Position numbers and translations under genes: made by a program. From IMG/VR virus record IMGVR_UViG_3300020446_001785, positions 1 through 46,713 of that record: a stretch of 46,713 nucleotides of DNA; one strand, given 5' to 3'. Every line of letters begins with the position of its first letter. The first letter of the stretch is position 1. The notes under the pieces were generated by a model, which had not been told where the DNA came from, did not search any database, and was given only the letters and a program-made list of their open reading frames with translations. The DNA is from a virus. Shown here piece after piece: positions 44,467 to 46,713 of the stretch.

Positions 44467-45203
44467 AAATAGGTTTGTTTGGTGATAGCTTTGCATGTAA
44501 ACAAATGCGGACTCATAAAAGATATGAAGGACATCCAGGATTTACAAAAATAGGAAAACCTTGGTTTGAGTACTTGCCTTATGAAATTACAAGTTTCGGA
44601 GCATCAGGTAGTGATTTATATTACAGTTATAATCTCTATTTAGAAAATAGACATAAGTTTGATAAAAATATTTTTATTGCTACTGATCCTGGTAGATTAA
44701 GTATAAAAAATTTAAAGGATACATACCTACACTATAATCACCATGTTATTGCAGAAAAGCATAAAACTAGAACAGGCGGATTCGAAGCTGATTTTTTAGA
44801 TAGTGTAATTAGATACTTTAAGCATATTTTAGATTATGATAAAGAAGTAAAAATTTGTCAACTTATAAAAAATGATATAAAGCAAGATAAGAGTTGTTTG
44901 CTAGTAGACGGATTTGGACCAGATGGACTTGTAAATCTTTTTCAAATGGAAAATAAAATTTGGGATATACAATTTAAAAATAATCATAATCCAAAAATTA
45001 GAGATTTTCGCTACTGCCATATGACTGAACCTAATAACATTATCTTTGCAAAACAAATACAAGATTGTTTAGAAAATAATAAGCAGTTTGTATTTGAATT
45101 GACAAAATTCGTAAAGCCTTCTATGGATGACAAAAACAGATATATATTTAATACAGAAGATTTAGAGGTTTGGTTAGGAGATATAGATGGCAGAAGAATA
45201 TAA
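44463..45203 (+). CDS. SGNH-hydrolase-like protein (GDSF type), 246 aa
   Basis: 246 residues. GLFGDSF (D8, S9) at the N-terminus is block I with the nucleophile Ser, and FGASGSD (45-51) fits block II Gly. FIATDP resembles block III. RYCHMTEPNN carries a His (H186) where block V has its catalytic His, but the usual Asp three residues earlier is Arg, with D181 five residues earlier instead. The family are esterases or acyltransferase-like enzymes acting on acyl groups of sugars or lipids. No signal peptide, so it would act in the cytoplasm. It starts within the rSAM stop with an AGAGGA site. Confidence 0.68.
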   Translation: MKIGLFGDSFACKQMRTHKRYEGHPGFTKIGKPWFEYLPYEITSFGASGSDLYYSYNLYLENRHKFDKNIFIATDPGRLSIKNLKDTYLHYNHHVIAEKHKTRTGGFEADFLDSVIRYFKHILDYDKEVKICQLIKNDIKQDKSCLLVDGFGPDGLVNLFQMENKIWDIQFKNNHNPKIRDFRYCHMTEPNNIIFAKQIQDCLENNKQFVFELTKFVKPSMDDKNRYIFNTEDLEVWLGDIDGRRI

Positions 45204-45852
45204 TGAGTTGAATCATGACGAAGAATGTTGGTTACCTAAAGCAAAAGATATAAGTGTATGGCATTTTGATAAATGGAAAGTAGACAAACCTGAAGATGTA
45301 TATACAGATGTATGTACATTTGATTTAGATTTCACAGAGGATGTCAAAAAAGCATTAGAACATATTGTAACAACAAAAATACCTGACAGACATTATGAGT
45401 TCTGGGAAGAACTTGGTCACCCTTTTCAATTCCACTACACAGATTCAACAAGAAAGTTAAAATATTCTGAATATCCTACGTTCAAAACTATTGTAGAACA
45501 TCTAGGACTTGTGGAACATCCTGACTTTGATATTAAAGTCAAATTGTTTAGACAAAAACCTGGACAATTTCTACCATCCCATATAGATAATTTTAAAAAA
45601 TCAAATGAAGATGAAGTACGACCAATGGCTTATAATGCTAAAAGGTTTGCTGTAGCCTTAGAAGATTGGGATTTTGGCCAGTATTGGCATTTTGGAAATG
45701 CATTTTGGCATCAGTGGAAAAAAGGTAATTGCGTACATTGGCATAGAACTATGGCACACGGCACTGCTAATGTTGGCCACAGTAATAGACATACTTTACA
45801 AGTTACAGGAATACCTTCTGCAAAAACCGAAGCACTTTTGAATAAGAATTAA
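45187..45852 (+). CDS. 2-oxoglutarate/Fe(II) oxygenase-like (aspartyl hydroxylase-type) protein
   Basis: 221 residues. FLPSHIDN supplies the HxD pair (H132, D134). MAHGTANVGHSNRHTLQVTG supplies the distal His (H191) and an Arg ten residues on (R201) that would bind 2-oxoglutarate, a layout typical of the aspartyl/asparaginyl-beta-hydroxylase-like branch. KLFRQKPGQ before HxD is the strand that precedes the metal site. In this family Fe(II), O2 and 2-oxoglutarate hydroxylate a substrate. It overlaps the SGNH-like gene by 17 bases. A hydroxylation step on the product is a reasonable guess; the substrate is unknown. Confidence 0.78.
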   Translation: MAEEYNELNHDEECWLPKAKDISVWHFDKWKVDKPEDVYTDVCTFDLDFTEDVKKALEHIVTTKIPDRHYEFWEELGHPFQFHYTDSTRKLKYSEYPTFKTIVEHLGLVEHPDFDIKVKLFRQKPGQFLPSHIDNFKKSNEDEVRPMAYNAKRFAVALEDWDFGQYWHFGNAFWHQWKKGNCVHWHRTMAHGTANVGHSNRHTLQVTGIPSAKTEALLNKN

Positions 45853-45886
45853 CTGGTCATATAATTATTTAGGCAAAAAAATGCAC

Positions 45887-45894
45887 GGTAAATA
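45887..45894 (+). promoter_or_regulatory. Weak late-type octamer, 5 bases before ATG
   Basis: GGTAAATA is followed by TACAT and then ATG 45900, the same spacing as at 35709 and 35688. Its match to TATAAATA is only six of eight. This could be chance in AT-rich DNA. Confidence 0.25.
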
Positions 45895-45899
45895 TACAT

Positions 45900-46713
45900 A
45901 TGAGTCTAAAAATCCTTATATCACAACCTAATCTCTACGATTCTAAGGTTTTCATGCCATTAGTTTTTTTATGTCTCAAAACCTATGTGGATAAAAGAAC
46001 TGATGTAAGTCCTGTTACGTGGTTAGATCCTTTATTCAGAAATACAGATTGTAATACTATGTTAAAAGACGTAGATACTAAAAATGTAGACATATTAGGA
46101 TTAAGCTGTTATGATTGGAATTGGAGTTTACAGTTACAAATAGCAAAACAAGTTAAACAGGATAATCCTAATGTGCTTGTAGTAGCTGGAGGACCGCATC
46201 CTGATTGGAAAGACAAAGACTTTTTCAAAAAATATCCACAGATCGACATTGTAGTATACAATGATGGGGAAAGACCGTTTGCAGAAATTGTAAAAGCTGT
46301 TCAAAACGGAACTAATTTTGATAAAATAGATAATTTAATCATGCCGCATTTAAAAACTCCTCCTAGTGATTTATTTAAAGAGTTTGATGTCAGTCCTTGG
46401 TTGGAAAATAAACAATGGGTATTAGATTTTAAGAAAAAGTATATTGACAACGGAAAAAATAAACAGTTTACGCTTTTATGGGAAACAGATAGGGGCTGTC
46501 CGTTCAAATGTGCGTTTTGTGATTGGGGTAGTGCAACAAATAGCAAAGTTAGAAGATATCCCGAAGACAGAATTAGAAAAGAAATAGACTTTTTTACAGA
46601 AGAATTAGGTGTAGATGTGCTTTATCATGTTGGAGCCAATCTAGGTATCTTTCCAAGAGACTTAGAATTTGTAAAATATATTTGTGAAAAGAAAAAAGAG
46701 ACTGGATTTCCTA
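45900..46713 (+). CDS. B12-binding-domain radical SAM enzyme (3' end outside window)
   Basis: The frame is open to the window end, so at least 271 residues are present. ATG 45900 starts KILISQP. Residues 58-135 have the B12-binding-domain pattern (VDILGLSCYDWNWSLQL, VVAGGPHPDW, DIVVYNDGERPFAEI), without the classic DxHxxG base-off motif, as is usual for this rSAM class. DRGCPFKCAFCDWG then gives C200-x3-C204-x2-C207. Enzymes of this class include cobalamin-dependent C- and P-methyltransferases and others that build rings or methylate unactivated carbons. Upstream context (hydrolase, oxygenase) fits a late tailoring step. The reaction is unknown and the C-terminus is not visible. Confidence 0.85.
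   Translation, partial: MSLKILISQPNLYDSKVFMPLVFLCLKTYVDKRTDVSPVTWLDPLFRNTDCNTMLKDVDTKNVDILGLSCYDWNWSLQLQIAKQVKQDNPNVLVVAGGPHPDWKDKDFFKKYPQIDIVVYNDGERPFAEIVKAVQNGTNFDKIDNLIMPHLKTPPSDLFKEFDVSPWLENKQWVLDFKKKYIDNGKNKQFTLLWETDRGCPFKCAFCDWGSATNSKVRRYPEDRIRKEIDFFTEELGVDVLYHVGANLGIFPRDLEFVKYICEKKKETGFP

Noticed and set aside
45881-45931. 16-codon frame (MHGKYTYESKNPYITT) before the B12-rSAM gene as a precursor peptide
   Set aside because: Very short, overlaps the real start out of frame, and no core or leader pattern.
23051-46713. DNA base hypermodification pathway
   Set aside because: rSAM and PLP enzymes occur in such phage pathways, but no nucleotide kinase, thymidylate-synthase-like or DNA-binding enzyme is present in this window.

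Overview
This AT-rich, gene-dense window shows features expected of a large contractile-tailed marine phage of the T4-like type, plausibly infecting a SAR11-like (Pelagibacter) or similar alphaproteobacterium. That host guess rests on base composition, the style of the tail genes and T4-type late-promoter octamers ([T/G/A]ATAAATA); no host marker is present. No tRNA, rRNA, CRISPR array, integrase or transposase is seen. Genes overlap or abut almost everywhere, the longest gap is under 60 bases, and no convincing rho-independent terminator was found.

Region 1 (1-22993, all +) is a virion module. It holds the Gly/Ser-repeat C-terminus of an unknown protein and a giant 5256-residue tail or baseplate-type protein. 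These are followed by a 204-residue structural protein and three large tail-fibre-like paralogues sharing an N-terminal domain of about 130 residues but carrying different C-termini (collar domain, DAATKNYVD-type fibre end, peptidase-G2-like chaperone end). A 317-residue structural protein closes the module. GATAAATA late-type octamers lie before three of these genes.

Region 2 (22999-29591, +) starts at a textbook sigma70-type promoter (TTGACA, 17 bases, TATAAT). It is a tightly coupled operon: a conserved small protein, two paralogous GT-A-like glycosyltransferases, an unknown protein, a duplicated two-domain glycosyltransferase-like protein, a putative methyltransferase, a 73-residue unknown, a radical SAM enzyme and a GNAT/arginyltransferase-like protein.

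Region 3 (29592-46713) is the striking part. Ten more radical SAM (rSAM) genes lie here: two with C-terminal Cys-rich domains, six tandem paralogues with N-terminal Cys-rich 'twitch' domains, one with a SPASM-like tail, and a B12-binding type cut by the window end. Interleaved are a nitroreductase-like fusion, an SGNH-hydrolase-like protein and a 2-oxoglutarate/Fe(II)-oxygenase-like protein. Two islands lie on the minus strand: an amidinotransferase operon and a short PLP-dependent aminotransferase-like gene.

Altogether eleven radical SAM enzymes sit within about 18.5 kb beside glycosyl-, methyl-, amidino-, acetyl- and aminotransferase-like genes, directly downstream of the tail fibres. The best reading is a phage-encoded biosynthetic or modification pathway building an unusual small molecule, glycan or protein decoration, perhaps on fibres or the host surface. 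The substrate is not evident from sequence. Several genes in this part have promoter-like octamers only 5-7 bases before the start codon and no Shine-Dalgarno sequence, which would give leaderless or near-leaderless transcripts.
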